A DNA stretch of 64,000 nt from Marininema mesophilum (GCF_900106775.1 NZ_FNNQ01000009.1:62001-126000); one strand, 5' to 3'. Shown: positions 35,804-44,040, numbered from the stretch's first letter. Made by a program: numbers and translations. The notes: generated by a model from the letters alone, not told the origin.

Positions 35804-36266
35804 ATTCTGCCCAAGGGTCATAAACATATAATTTATCCAAAAACTCTTGGAATGTATTGCTAATGAAGAATACAGATTTCACTCCACTTTCATCAAATAA
35901 CTCATATATAGGTAGATCACGAGATGCAAAAAAGATTCCAGATGGATTTTCGTTTCCCTTTGGATAGAAAAAACAAAACTTATCATTAATTGAACTCACC
36001 GCAAAGGGGATAACAACGCCGTACTTACTATATTCTTCATCTTCATCAAAAAACTCCTGAGTTTCTTGTATGATGTAATTAGGAGGTAATAAATCTCCAG
36101 CATCGTGTCTCTCGCCTTTTATATCATCTACACAAATATCAGCATCAGGACCTTCATATTCTTGATACCATTCCATAAAATCTCGCGGAAGCTTTACTCC
36201 GACTTTACTCTCAATGTCAGTCATAACTTCATCAGAAATAGGTTCGTTCATTTTCTTCCATTTCAT
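35802..36266 (-). CDS. SMI1/KNR4-family immunity-type protein
   Basis: A 154-residue acidic protein. The N-terminal helix MKWKKMNEPISDEVMTDIESK followed by LPRDFMEWYQEYEG, then FAVSSINDKFCFFYPKG and PSGIFFASRD, is the SUKH (SMI1/KNR4) fold used as toxin immunity in bacteria. It is closely similar to the next gene upstream (36347-36817), so the two are tandem paralogs. GAGG lies seven bases before the ATG. Preceded and followed by small terminators, so it is probably expressed by read-through or from a local promoter. Confidence 0.8.
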   Translation of the reverse strand: MKWKKMNEPISDEVMTDIESKVGVKLPRDFMEWYQEYEGPDADICVDDIKGERHDAGDLLPPNYIIQETQEFFDEDEEYSKYGVVIPFAVSSINDKFCFFYPKGNENPSGIFFASRDLPIYELFDESGVKSVFFISNTFQEFLDKLYVYDPWAE

Positions 36267-36307
36267 CTTTTAACCTCAATTATGTCGTAAAATCTACTTC
36301 TAAAGAT

Positions 36308-36332
36308 AAAAGCACCCAGTGGATGCTTTTTT
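36308..36332 (-). terminator. Terminator between the two SMI1/KNR4 genes
   Basis: AAAGCATCC and GGGTGCTTTT pair around ACT on the minus strand. Sequence is very like those at 35192 and 39313. Confidence 0.7.
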
Positions 36333-36346
36333 CGTTATTCTACCAT

Positions 36347-36817
36347 TTAATCTTCGAAGGGATCATAATGGTACAATTGATCTAGGAACCCCTGAAATGT
36401 ATTACTGATAAACAATTCACTTCTTATTCCATTCTCATCAAAAACTGCCGAATTATCTACATCACTAGATTTAAAATATATCCCAGAAGGACTTTCGCTC
36501 CCTTTTGGATAGAATAGAAAATATTTGCTAGCTATTGAATCTACAGCAAAAGGAACAGCTATGCCAAATTCTCTATATTTTTTATCTCCATCTTCAAAAA
36601 ATAAATTAGCATCATAAATAATACTTTTAGGACCAAGAAACCCCTCTACATCTTGTGCTTCGTCATTAACATCAACCCATACATGATCGCTTTCAGGTCC
36701 TTCAAATTGTTGAGTCCATTCCACGAAATCCTGCGGAAGTTTTACTCCTAATTGTTTTTCAACTTCAGCCATTGCTTCATCTGAAATAGGTGTACTCATT
36801 TTCTTCCACTTCATCAT
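36347..36817 (-). CDS. SMI1/KNR4-family immunity protein for the WHH toxin
   Basis: A 156-residue SUKH-fold protein (MKWKKMSTPISDEAMAEVEK, LPQDFVEWTQQFEGPE, FAVDSIASKYFLFYPKG). It starts six bases after the stop of the WHH nuclease toxin gene, with GGGGGAGG overlapping the toxin's end. That arrangement makes it the likely cognate immunity protein, neutralising the nuclease in the producing cell. SUKH proteins commonly pair with nuclease toxins. The paralog downstream probably arose by duplication. Confidence 0.85.
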   Translation of the reverse strand: MMKWKKMSTPISDEAMAEVEKQLGVKLPQDFVEWTQQFEGPESDHVWVDVNDEAQDVEGFLGPKSIIYDANLFFEDGDKKYREFGIAVPFAVDSIASKYFLFYPKGSESPSGIYFKSSDVDNSAVFDENGIRSELFISNTFQGFLDQLYHYDPFED

Positions 36818-36822
36818 TTGCA

Positions 36823-39153
36823 CTACCTCCCCCTATATATTTGTTTTCCCCAATGAGAGTGTCCACCTGTATGAGGGAATGAATTGTTTAATTCATATGG
36901 AACTAATATCATCTTACCAGTGGCTTTATCATGGTGCCATGTTAATTGTTCATCAGGATTAGCTTTTACACCTGGCCCTATAGATCCTTTATTTTTCTCA
37001 ATAGCCTCAATTTGCGATTCAGTAAAATCGAAATCTTCCTTCCAGTTTGGATACTGCTCTTTGAAAAGTTGGGTCGTGTAGCGCGTCTGCTCACCGCTTT
37101 TTCCTACTAATGAATCGGCAGGTAATGTAATTTCAACTAACTTACCGTCTTTAGCTTTTAATGCATAAGAAGTGAAATCAGGTGCTGCATCCTGATCATA
37201 AGGAACCCTATAGGTTTTTCCTGAAGGTGTGGTTTTCTCCAATACTAGATTTGCTTTATCAGCATGATAAACTTTATAGGTTCGTCCATCCGATCCGTAT
37301 GCTTTCATTTCACCCGTCTCCGGATCAATTTCTGTCCTAAAAGTGTAATTAGGGTCCCCTGGCTTCAGACTTGGTGGTTTCTTCGCTTGAAAAGCAACTT
37401 CTGACCCAGACCCTCGACTTTCACGATAATCTGGTTCATTCCAATCATGCCGATCCCAATCTGCTCTCATCCGCATCCCAGTACCCGCATCTACTACGGA
37501 TCTTCCTGGCATCCAGTTCCTCGCAGAGCGTTGAACGCGGGATTTCAGTGAATCCATCAGTTCATTGCCTGCACGGAGTGCGGGTACGCGGCGGAGCAGT
37601 TGATCAGCGGCTAAGGTAAAGACTGTGTTAACCGCCTCTTGGGGAGGCTTTTTCAGCAGTTCCCGTGTCCACTGCTTGGTTGCACCCATCGGATCGTTCA
37701 TAAACGATTTCATTGGTATTGGGCTTTGCAGAACATCGTTTGCGGTCAATGCTGCACCGAGAGCTGTCATCCCTCCGGCAAGAAAACCTCCACCCGTTGC
37801 GACAGTGAGAACCCCACCAATCACTGCCGTCCCTGCGATGATCCCTCCTTTTTCCCAACCATTCAACCCCTGCCACCAATCCGATAGCTGGTCAAAAAGC
37901 CCTGCAAAATAGGCATCGGTTATCGTGAAATGGCTCAGTAGACTGCTAGATAGCCCAAGTACTAAGAGCGTGGCGAACACTCCACCTAAGAAGAGGAAAC
38001 GTTGTTGAAGGGACACACGTAAATCACCTAAATTAGGGAATAGTTCGTCTTTTTCTTGTAGGAGCGTAAATCCGTAATGCCTTCGTTCCCGGGTGAACAA
38101 CATCATATGTCCCCATGCCTGACGCCCTCGGAACAAAGATTGAATGATTGTTAACAATTCAAATATGGGTTCAATCACTTGTTCCTTTGGCAATAAGGGC
38201 AACTGATGACGCACTAGATTTAAACGACGGAAATCCATCCACACGGCTACAAGTAATACAATCACAAATGACCATAGGTAAAAGTGACCTTGCCCCAAAA
38301 GGGTATGGAGTAGGTCCTTCCATGGCCCTGGATTTTGATCATTCCAAGAACTATGATCAAAAGTCGCCCACAAGTAAACGAAAAGAGGAAAGAGAAACCC
38401 TTTTTTCCCCCAGCGATTTTTCATGCGGATACTGATCCCGATGGCTAACGTGACAAACGCTGTCCAAACTCCATGATCGACAGAGATGGCTCCCCCACTT
38501 TCATTGGTACCGGGGAAAAGGGTAAACACTTGCCAACTGTCATCCGATTCAGAAAACAATCGAAAAAAGTAGCCAATTAATCCTCCAGAGTCGGTAGCGA
38601 CCCACCGACGTACCATCTCTTCCATAAAGTCAAAGCCGACACCAGTGGCTCCGCCCACCAGCATGTAATCGGTTAGACTAAATGTCTGTGATCTTCGTGT
38701 AAAACAGAAGATCAACAAAAAGGGCAACAGTTTAATCGTTTCTTCCGTGATGGGCCCTACTACCACACTGCTCCAATCTGCTTGGATCGTAGCAGACCCT
38801 TCAGCAAATAGCGTGTGCACTCCATATAAAAGAAGAGCGGATAATGGAGCAATGATCCATGCCCCGACAGCAAAAAATCGCGCCATTCCTGTCCATGTTA
38901 ATGTCTTACTTCGGGAGAGAAACCAAAACTGCCATAACAAGTAATAACTCCATAAAAACTGCGTAAAGGCTTCTTTTACCTGGGGAAAGAAAATAGCTGC
39001 AAGGATAGCTAAGGGGATAAAAATCCACGCCAAAGTAATATAAACCTTCCGAAGGCGTCGGAGTAGATCAGTGTGACGAGTTACCCACCGTTCTCTTCGA
39101 TCTTTCCAGTACATCAGGAAAGCCGTACCCAACTGCCTCATACTTTCTAACAA
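36823..39153 (-). CDS. PrsW-like membrane protease domain fused to WHH nuclease toxin
   Basis: A 776-residue protein. Residues 30-300 have about eight membrane segments with PrsW-type motifs: GPITEETIK near 136, GFDFMEEMVRRW near 178, HGVWTAF near 228 and FDHSSWN near 271. Two more hydrophobic segments follow, including a Gly/Ala-rich stretch near 460. Residues 500-680 form a hydrophilic linker (DPETGEMKAYGSDGRTY). The C-terminus has LTWHHDKATGKMILVPYE and HTGGHSHWG, the WHH motif of HNH/Endo VII nucleases. PrsW proteins are intramembrane proteases. My inference is a membrane-tethered polymorphic toxin whose nuclease tip is released or delivered. AAGGAGG is spaced for a TTG at 39153. Followed by its immunity gene. 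Confidence 0.82.
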   Translation of the reverse strand: MLESMRQLGTAFLMYWKDRRERWVTRHTDLLRRLRKVYITLAWIFIPLAILAAIFFPQVKEAFTQFLWSYYLLWQFWFLSRSKTLTWTGMARFFAVGAWIIAPLSALLLYGVHTLFAEGSATIQADWSSVVVGPITEETIKLLPFLLIFCFTRRSQTFSLTDYMLVGGATGVGFDFMEEMVRRWVATDSGGLIGYFFRLFSESDDSWQVFTLFPGTNESGGAISVDHGVWTAFVTLAIGISIRMKNRWGKKGFLFPLFVYLWATFDHSSWNDQNPGPWKDLLHTLLGQGHFYLWSFVIVLLVAVWMDFRRLNLVRHQLPLLPKEQVIEPIFELLTIIQSLFRGRQAWGHMMLFTRERRHYGFTLLQEKDELFPNLGDLRVSLQQRFLFLGGVFATLLVLGLSSSLLSHFTITDAYFAGLFDQLSDWWQGLNGWEKGGIIAGTAVIGGVLTVATGGGFLAGGMTALGAALTANDVLQSPIPMKSFMNDPMGATKQWTRELLKKPPQEAVNTVFTLAADQLLRRVPALRAGNELMDSLKSRVQRSARNWMPGRSVVDAGTGMRMRADWDRHDWNEPDYRESRGSGSEVAFQAKKPPSLKPGDPNYTFRTEIDPETGEMKAYGSDGRTYKVYHADKANLVLEKTTPSGKTYRVPYDQDAAPDFTSYALKAKDGKLVEITLPADSLVGKSGEQTRYTTQLFKEQYPNWKEDFDFTESQIEAIEKNKGSIGPGVKANPDEQLTWHHDKATGKMILVPYELNNSFPHTGGHSHWGKQIYRGR

Positions 39154-39312
39154 ACACATCCCTCCTTGTCTAATTCAAGCGTATCAAACAAAAAGGGGTA
39201 GAACTATACAACTTTTGATCTATATTATCCATCTAATAACATAAAAAATTCTGATGCATCATCTTTTTAATCCTACAAGTTATATTACTCGGAGCATGAG
39301 ATCTCCCCTATA

Positions 39313-39336
39313 GAAAAAGCACCCACTTGGGCACTT
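39313..39336 (-). terminator. Terminator after the YezG-like gene
   Basis: GTGCCC and GGGTGC pair on the minus strand, followed by TTTTTC. It separates the YezG-like unit from the toxin gene starting at 39153. Confidence 0.65.
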
Positions 39337-39396
39337 TTAAAAATACTCTTTTATTCACTTTCTGTTTTTCGATCTAATATACTCTAATTTTCTCTA

Positions 39397-39827
39397 TCAT
39401 AAATCACTTTTAGAATCAATACATAAGTATTCATAATCCCATATTAGTTTTCTTTCATGTGAATCTGATTCCATCAAGTCTTCATACCCATAATTAATTT
39501 TGAAATGATTAGAGGAATCGAAAGTAATCGTGAATGTAGACCAAGGCTCATGCTCACTTTGCTTAAATTCGTTCCATAGTTCCTCAACCAAATCATATAA
39601 CTGATCATCTAGTTCGTCATAGTCATCTTCATCTACTTGGAACAAATCAGGTATATCTAAACTATAAATTGGCTTATTTTTGGTAATAGGGATGTAATAA
39701 AAAAACCAGACTGATACCCTTCCATAGCAGCACGATGAATATAAATTTTTTGCCATTCCTCAGGGATTATTTCAATTACTGTCTCAATTATTTTTGGGTA
39801 AAGAACACCTAATTTTTCTTCAATCAT
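39397..39827 (-). pseudogene. YezG-family (DUF600) immunity gene with a single-base frameshift
   Basis: From the ATG at 39827, with AGGAGGG upstream, the frame reads MIEEKLGVLYPKIIETVIE, then IPEEWQKIYI and EGYQSGFF, and goes out of register. The family sequence continues in the other frame as YYIPITKNKPIYSLDIPDLF through YLCIDSKSDL. The slip falls at a run of seven A on the plus strand (39699-39705); one more base would restore a 143-residue protein of normal YezG length. YezG neutralises the nuclease toxin of YeeF type. It starts two bases after the stop of a nuclease toxin remnant, its natural partner. Sequencing error, true mutation or phase variation cannot be told apart here. Confidence 0.8.
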
Positions 39828-39829
39828 TT

Positions 39830-40243
39830 TTATTTCCCTCCTGGGATATTTTTAAATATATCTACCACCCATTGGCCATCTCCCGTTTTATGTCTTACTT
39901 CAATTCTATCAGGACGCTTTGAATCCCCTTTATATTTTGGGTTTATTTTCACATGTACCTCTTGCCCATCTTTGAGAGATGCAGCCCATGCATTCTCCAT
40001 CTTCTTCCATGCACCTCTGTTTAAATTCGCATTCATTGGGACTAGATTATCAATATTACCTGATCCGCCAAAGATACTGGCCAATAAATGTCCTCCATCA
40101 TCATCAGATAATCGACCTTCACCACCCACTTTAGTTTGAGCATAACCATTTCTTTTCCCGTTATTTAGCTGAATTTTAGCTTCAGAACTAGATATACGTA
40201 ACGCATTTGGAAAGTGGCCAACGAATATATGGAAAGTCGGTGA
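39830..40243 (-). pseudogene. Remnant of a NucA-type DNA/RNA nuclease toxin C-terminus
   Basis: The open frame lacks a start and holds the C-terminal domain of a non-specific endonuclease as found at the tip of YeeF-like LXG toxins: KRNGYAQTKVGGEGR, the catalytic-type DDDGGHLLAS, GSGNIDNLVPMNANLNRG and KRPDRIEVRH. A conventional start exists only at a GTG at 40129, after half the domain. An in-frame TAG at 40244 and the dispersed repeat mark the break. The delivery part of the toxin is missing. It is kept next to its immunity gene. Confidence 0.75.
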
Positions 40244-40289
40244 CTAAGCGGCCAGTGGGTCGCTTTTTAGTTTGAGTTGTTTCGCAAAA
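40237..40289 (+). repeat. Dispersed repeat copy B (partner at 9328-9368)
   Basis: Shares GGTGAC, CCAGNGGGTCGCTT, TTTGANTTGTTT and GCAAAA with copy A. It abuts the 5' break of the nuclease toxin remnant. Confidence 0.5.
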
Positions 40290-40310
40290 ACATCCCCATT
40301 TTTACCCCAT

Positions 40311-40346
40311 AAAAAGAGTGTGGAGATAATCGGCTTCTCCACACTC
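40311..40346 (-). terminator. Terminator of the pore-forming toxin gene
   Basis: GAGTGTGGAGA and TCTCCACACTC form an 11-bp stem, followed by TTTTT on the minus strand. Confidence 0.9.
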
Positions 40347-40360
40347 TAGTATTGAATCAC

Positions 40361-41437
40361 TTATTTTTTCGCAACTACGTCCTCTTTTTTTATGGGGATG
40401 GTATAGCTATAGGAGTTTGTTCCCTTACTATCGTTCGATTTTGCTAACTTGGGTAGGTCCATTTTTGCTGACTTGGGTAGGGATTCTTTGATTTTATCGA
40501 TATCTGATTGCTTGAGAAACCTGGGTTGTCCTGAATCTATATCATATAGTTTTGTCTCAACTTTATAATCAGAACCAAACTCTTGTTCTATTGTACCCTC
40601 ACCTTTGATACGAATGTTCTCTCCCTCAAGTTTCATGGAATCTGGAAGTACCCAATTACTTTGACCAAATACTTGAGATACAGAACGTACCGAATAATAT
40701 TTTGAAGGAAAGAAGGGCGGCTCATTAGGGTTCGTTAGAGTTATTTTATCGTAACCACGCCAAACCGACCTATCGGTAGACCAAACTTGAAGTAGCGATT
40801 CCAAAGTGGCTGGCACCTTATATTTTTCTCGTAGTAATTGGACCTTTACTTCCGCTCTAGTGCGTTTTGGAACAAAGGTGCGTTGGGCTGGTGATGTATA
40901 GGTTCTAGAGGTGGAGGTTGATTTCGTATCCGCCTGGCTCCAACTAAACTCTGCAGAAGTTTGAAACCCTATCCCAATCGAATCCTTTTTGATCGTCCAA
41001 GGAACTGAAATCCCCGATGACACTTTCCAACCCTTAGTGGTTGTCGTGCTTGTAGCGTCAGTAAAAGTTTCTGTAAACGATTGCGTGTCCATATTAGGCT
41101 GGTCTTGTGTATAGCTGTAGTTAGAAAGAGAAGCTGAACCCATATACGAAAGGGCGCTTGATATTTTCTCCACGTTTTCTGTTCCTGGAGTGACAATTGA
41201 ATTTTTCTCTTCAAACTTGTTAATATCATTTCTTCCCGAAACGTCCCTCATAAATAATCTTGTAGACAGTTTACCTACATTTGGATCGCTAAAGCCATAC
41301 TTTTCAATGTTTTGATTGACTACATCTTCGATATTATTTTCTGCCGCAAAGGCTTTTGAGTTCAAACCGATTCCACTACTCGCAATGAGGGCAAAGGTCG
41401 ACACGAAAACTACTGATTTTTCCCATGCATTTTTCAT
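40361..41437 (-). CDS. Secreted ETX/MTX2-family beta-pore-forming toxin
   Basis: A 358-residue protein with a clear signal peptide (MKNAWEKSVVFVSTFALIAS, cleavage probably after AFA near residue 31). The body is rich in Ser and Thr: NMDTQSFTETFTDATSTTTT, then KGWKVSSGISVPWTIKK, FQTSAEFSWSQADTKS and TSPAQRTFVPKRTRAEVK. That succession of amphipathic strands is the ETX/MTX2 aerolysin-like pore module. Such proteins oligomerise on target membranes and insert a beta-barrel. The last 30 residues (KKEDVVAKK) could be a removable tail. Own promoter and terminator. Target organism unknown. Confidence 0.82.
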   Translation of the reverse strand: MKNAWEKSVVFVSTFALIASSGIGLNSKAFAAENNIEDVVNQNIEKYGFSDPNVGKLSTRLFMRDVSGRNDINKFEEKNSIVTPGTENVEKISSALSYMGSASLSNYSYTQDQPNMDTQSFTETFTDATSTTTTKGWKVSSGISVPWTIKKDSIGIGFQTSAEFSWSQADTKSTSTSRTYTSPAQRTFVPKRTRAEVKVQLLREKYKVPATLESLLQVWSTDRSVWRGYDKITLTNPNEPPFFPSKYYSVRSVSQVFGQSNWVLPDSMKLEGENIRIKGEGTIEQEFGSDYKVETKLYDIDSGQPRFLKQSDIDKIKESLPKSAKMDLPKLAKSNDSKGTNSYSYTIPIKKEDVVAKK

Positions 41438-42041
41438 GACTCTTTTTATCCTCCTTTAATGGGTCCCCTTTTTTAATGGTCCTCCTTTCTTAAGTCAATA
41501 ATATAAGGGATTTATTTGTTTTTAGCAATAAAAATACTTTCTATTTATGTTAAAATATATGTAATTTAATTGTTATATATCATATTTAATAAAAATAATT
41601 CTGTATTATAACAAAATGTCCAACCCCGCTATATATCTTCCTTTTTCATTCAGTAAGTCGATAGAATTAATACGAGTAGCCAAAAACATTTTCTAAATAA
41701 ATAACTTCACAATTATTATAGTTTCATAATTAAGTTATTAATGTATATTTTAACATAATAGATATATACAGGTCTTTCCCTGCTCTACGGTGATTGTACC
41801 CACTAGACCTTAGCCGGTTTTTTATAGATAACCCACAATAAACTAACGAACTGGAGCATGATTAATATGACGAGATGGTTTCCAATTGACATCATTGCCA
41901 AGAGTGAAACTGTTCCACTGATCACAATACTAATAATTAGGACAGTGACCTTTTTCTTTTAACCCCCCAAATACTTAGTGGTAGTGTTAACACATCCTAA
42001 AACCCGAAGTGCCAGAGTTCATTCCTGTGGATAACATATAG
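41438..42041. other. AT-rich intergenic region upstream of the pore-forming toxin gene
   Basis: Contains the toxin promoter near 41500-41528 and a tandem-like leader with two GGAGG sites. Near 41805-41955 a minus-strand open frame without a start codon (ISGTVSLLAMMSIGNHLVIL, ending KKPAKV) looks like the tail of a lost membrane protein. No intact gene seen. Confidence 0.5.
41500..41528 (-). promoter_or_regulatory. Candidate sigma-A promoter for the pore-forming toxin
   Basis: TTGCTA (41523-41528) and TATATT (41500-41505) are separated by 17 bases. The leader to the ATG is about 55 bases. Confidence 0.5.
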
Positions 42042-42287
42042 TTACTGGAATATATGTATATTAAAATATTCTAAGGAAATAATCGCTACACCAGCTATTA
42101 AGTTTAGGAATCCCCAAATCCAACTTCTTTCTATAAATCCTTGTATTGATGATAGTATTGGCGCAACTGTGACACCATACATAACAAAATGAGAATCTTT
42201 TCCTGTACAAAAATCAGCTATGATACCAACTATCACCGCTGCTACTCCAATATAGTAAATTATTTTCCATCTTTTCTTATTATCCAA
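42042..42287 (-). CDS. Small membrane protein, unknown function
   Basis: 81 residues with hydrophobic segments at about 9-25, 35-48 and 56-72 and a basic start (DNKKRWKIIYYIG). AGGAGG is spaced eight bases from a TTG at 42287, the only fitting start. I do not recognise the family; it has the look of small membrane proteins found next to toxin or bacteriocin genes as immunity factors, but nothing adjacent proves that. Confidence 0.5.
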   Translation of the reverse strand: MDNKKRWKIIYYIGVAAVIVGIIADFCTGKDSHFVMYGVTVAPILSSIQGFIERSWIWGFLNLIAGVAIISLEYFNIHIFQ

Positions 42288-42483
42288 TCTACCTTCCTCC
42301 TCTCTACTAAAATTAATACCATATATATAAAATTAGCACAAGATAAAGACCATTATAGTCATCTTTTTCTTAATTCCATTCAGAAATTCCAATTTGCCCT
42401 TTAACGTTTTTTGAACCGGCCTTATTTAAAGGATTTTTTCCGATTAATAATCTACCCATCTTTATTCTTGATGGTGCATTTAT

Positions 42484-42525
42484 ATAGAGCCTCCTTTGAT
42501 AGGATCCTATCAAAGGAGGCTCTAT
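42484..42525. repeat. Perfect 42-bp palindrome
   Basis: 21-bp arms (ATAGAGCCTCCTTTGATAGGA and its exact reverse complement) meet at a central GGATCC with no spacer. Short T runs flank it, so it may act as a terminator, but the zero-base loop is unusual. Confidence 0.9.
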
Positions 42526-42568
42526 TTCCTACTATTTTAGCGATATATCATTTCCTCTAACAAATCTT

Positions 42569-42703
42569 CTATTTCAATATATTTCGTATGATCTCCACAT
42601 TAGCCTTTGTATTATCCGCCAACAACATCTCATCGTGAATGCCAATGCCTTGATACTCCACATAAACCTGTGCCATATCTACCCTATTAATCTGACGGAA
42701 CAT
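42569..42703 (-). pseudogene. Short gene fragment, unknown
   Basis: A 44-codon frame reading MFRQINRVDMAQVYVEYQGI, then HDEMLLADNTKANVEIIRN. Near its stop the neighbouring frame continues YIEIEDLLEEMIYR and a stop, as if one base had been lost. The soluble, mixed alpha/beta composition suggests a C-terminal piece of a once longer protein. No clear ribosome-binding site. Family not recognised. Confidence 0.3.
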
Positions 42704-42918
42704 GTCGAGACACAAGAAAACACACTTCAACAAAAAGGGAAATATAGGATCTATATAAAATAAATACCATAGTTTAAAATATATAAATACACGATATAGA
42801 AGAAATAGGTGCGTAAGTTAACCCACTCACAGATCACTTTATTTTATTATCCGTAAAAAATCAACTAGTCAAAACGCACAGAATATTGACAATATCGTGA
42901 CATTCTTATTCTTACATG

Positions 42919-42969
42919 ACAAAGCACTCCTAGCATGGCAGTCCTAAGAGTCATTTGTCGATTACAGAA
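42919..42969 (+). repeat. 51-bp direct repeat, left copy
   Basis: Matches 43983-44033 at 45 of 51 positions in the same orientation (shared blocks ACTCCTAG, ATGGCA, TCCTAAGAGTC, CGATTA). The hairpin seen in the right copy is degraded here. Confidence 0.8.
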
Positions 42970-43059
42970 ACAATTAATAGATGAACGCCAATACCACGGT
43001 CCCCTATAAAAGCCCTGTCCAATTGTGAAACTGTACATATAAATGTAAATGGAGAAAGC

Positions 43060-43089
43060 TTGATCTCGATGTACTAGTGATGATATATA
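43060..43089 (+). promoter_or_regulatory. Candidate promoter of the haloperoxidase-like gene
   Basis: TTGATC (43060-43065) and TATATA (43084-43089) with 18 bases between. The leader to the TTG start would be about 30 bases. Confidence 0.4.
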
Positions 43090-43125
43090 ACGGATCACTT
43101 TTATTGTAAAATGGAGGCGTTTATT

Positions 43126-43965
43126 TTGAGCACCTATCTTCTTTGGTCAAAAACACCTTATGCTGGTCAAAAGAATCCCCCTAGGAATCCCGTAAATCCC
43201 TTAGCTGGCTCCTGGCCCACTTATTATCTAAAACGAGGAGCCGATGGAAGCTTTAAAACTCCCGGGGGTCGGCCAATTCAACTAGCCATTCGGCATCCCC
43301 GTACGATTGACTGGAACCGGCAATTAAAGATGGTTCAACACACCCTAAAGAATATCACCTCTAAACAAATCAAAATCGCAAAATTTTGGGGAGATGGACC
43401 CGCTACCAAACAATGGACACCCATTATTGATCGACTAATTGATACCTATGGTCTCACACCCCCGATGGCTGCTCGTGTGTTGACCACTACACAAGCCGCT
43501 ATCAATGATACCTTTGTCGTCGTCTGGTACCTGAAATACAAATGGGATGTAGCGCGACCCGATCAGATGGATTCGACCCTGTCGACCATTCTTTGCACAC
43601 CTCGTTTTCCATCCTATCCCTCTGGTCACTCAACGATATCTGGAACCGCCGCAGAAGTCTTGACCCACTTCTTCCCGCCCGAAGCTAAGCGGTTGGATCA
43701 TATGGCTCGGGAAGATGCATTATCTAGGCGCTATGCTGGCGTTCATTTCAACGTAGACACTAATCAAGGACTTCGTCTGGGTAAACAAATCGGACGTATT
43801 GTCGTCAACGTATTAAAAAATCAACGAAATTCCGCTGATCGACTGATTGATCCCACTCATGTCTCCAAAAAACATGCTGTGATGGGACCTCCCCCATACA
43901 AACAAGCGATGCCTTTTCCTTTCCCTCAAAAATGTAAGTCTTTGGTTACACCCACGAAAAAGTGA
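43126..43965 (+). CDS. Vanadium-dependent haloperoxidase/PAP2-like protein
   Basis: 279 residues with all three phosphate/vanadate-binding motifs: KWDVARPDQ (K-x6-RP type), PSYPSGHST (PSGH) and SRRYAGVHFNVD (SR-x5-H). There is no membrane segment or signal peptide, so it belongs with soluble vanadium haloperoxidase-like proteins rather than lipid phosphatases; phosphatase activity remains possible. AGGCG and GGAGG stand eight bases before a TTG at 43126, preferred over an ATG at 43111 that overlaps the site. Flanked by 51-bp direct repeats, which hints at insertion as a unit. Confidence 0.8.
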   Translation: MSTYLLWSKTPYAGQKNPPRNPVNPLAGSWPTYYLKRGADGSFKTPGGRPIQLAIRHPRTIDWNRQLKMVQHTLKNITSKQIKIAKFWGDGPATKQWTPIIDRLIDTYGLTPPMAARVLTTTQAAINDTFVVVWYLKYKWDVARPDQMDSTLSTILCTPRFPSYPSGHSTISGTAAEVLTHFFPPEAKRLDHMAREDALSRRYAGVHFNVDTNQGLRLGKQIGRIVVNVLKNQRNSADRLIDPTHVSKKHAVMGPPPYKQAMPFPFPQKCKSLVTPTKK

Positions 43966-43982
43966 CACCCTGTCCTGACATA

Positions 43983-44033
43983 ACAAAGGACTCCTAGGAT
44001 GGCATTCCTAAGAGTCCTTTGCCGATTAAAGAA
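43983..44033 (+). repeat. 51-bp direct repeat, right copy, acting as terminator
   Basis: AAAGGACTC and GAGTCCTTT pair with an inner CTAGGA/TCCTA, giving a plausible terminator 17 bases after the haloperoxidase-like stop. 88% identical to 42919-42969. Confidence 0.75.
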
Positions 44034-44040
44034 CCGCTCC

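Larger units (their letters stand above)
42704..43125. other. Intergenic region before the haloperoxidase-like gene
   Basis: Holds the left copy of a 51-bp direct repeat (42919-42969) and a candidate promoter near 43060-43089. No intact gene is seen. Confidence 0.5.

Noticed and set aside
37371..37912. Several ORFs on both strands inside the PrsW-WHH toxin gene
   Set aside because: Shadow frames over a confidently assigned coding region.
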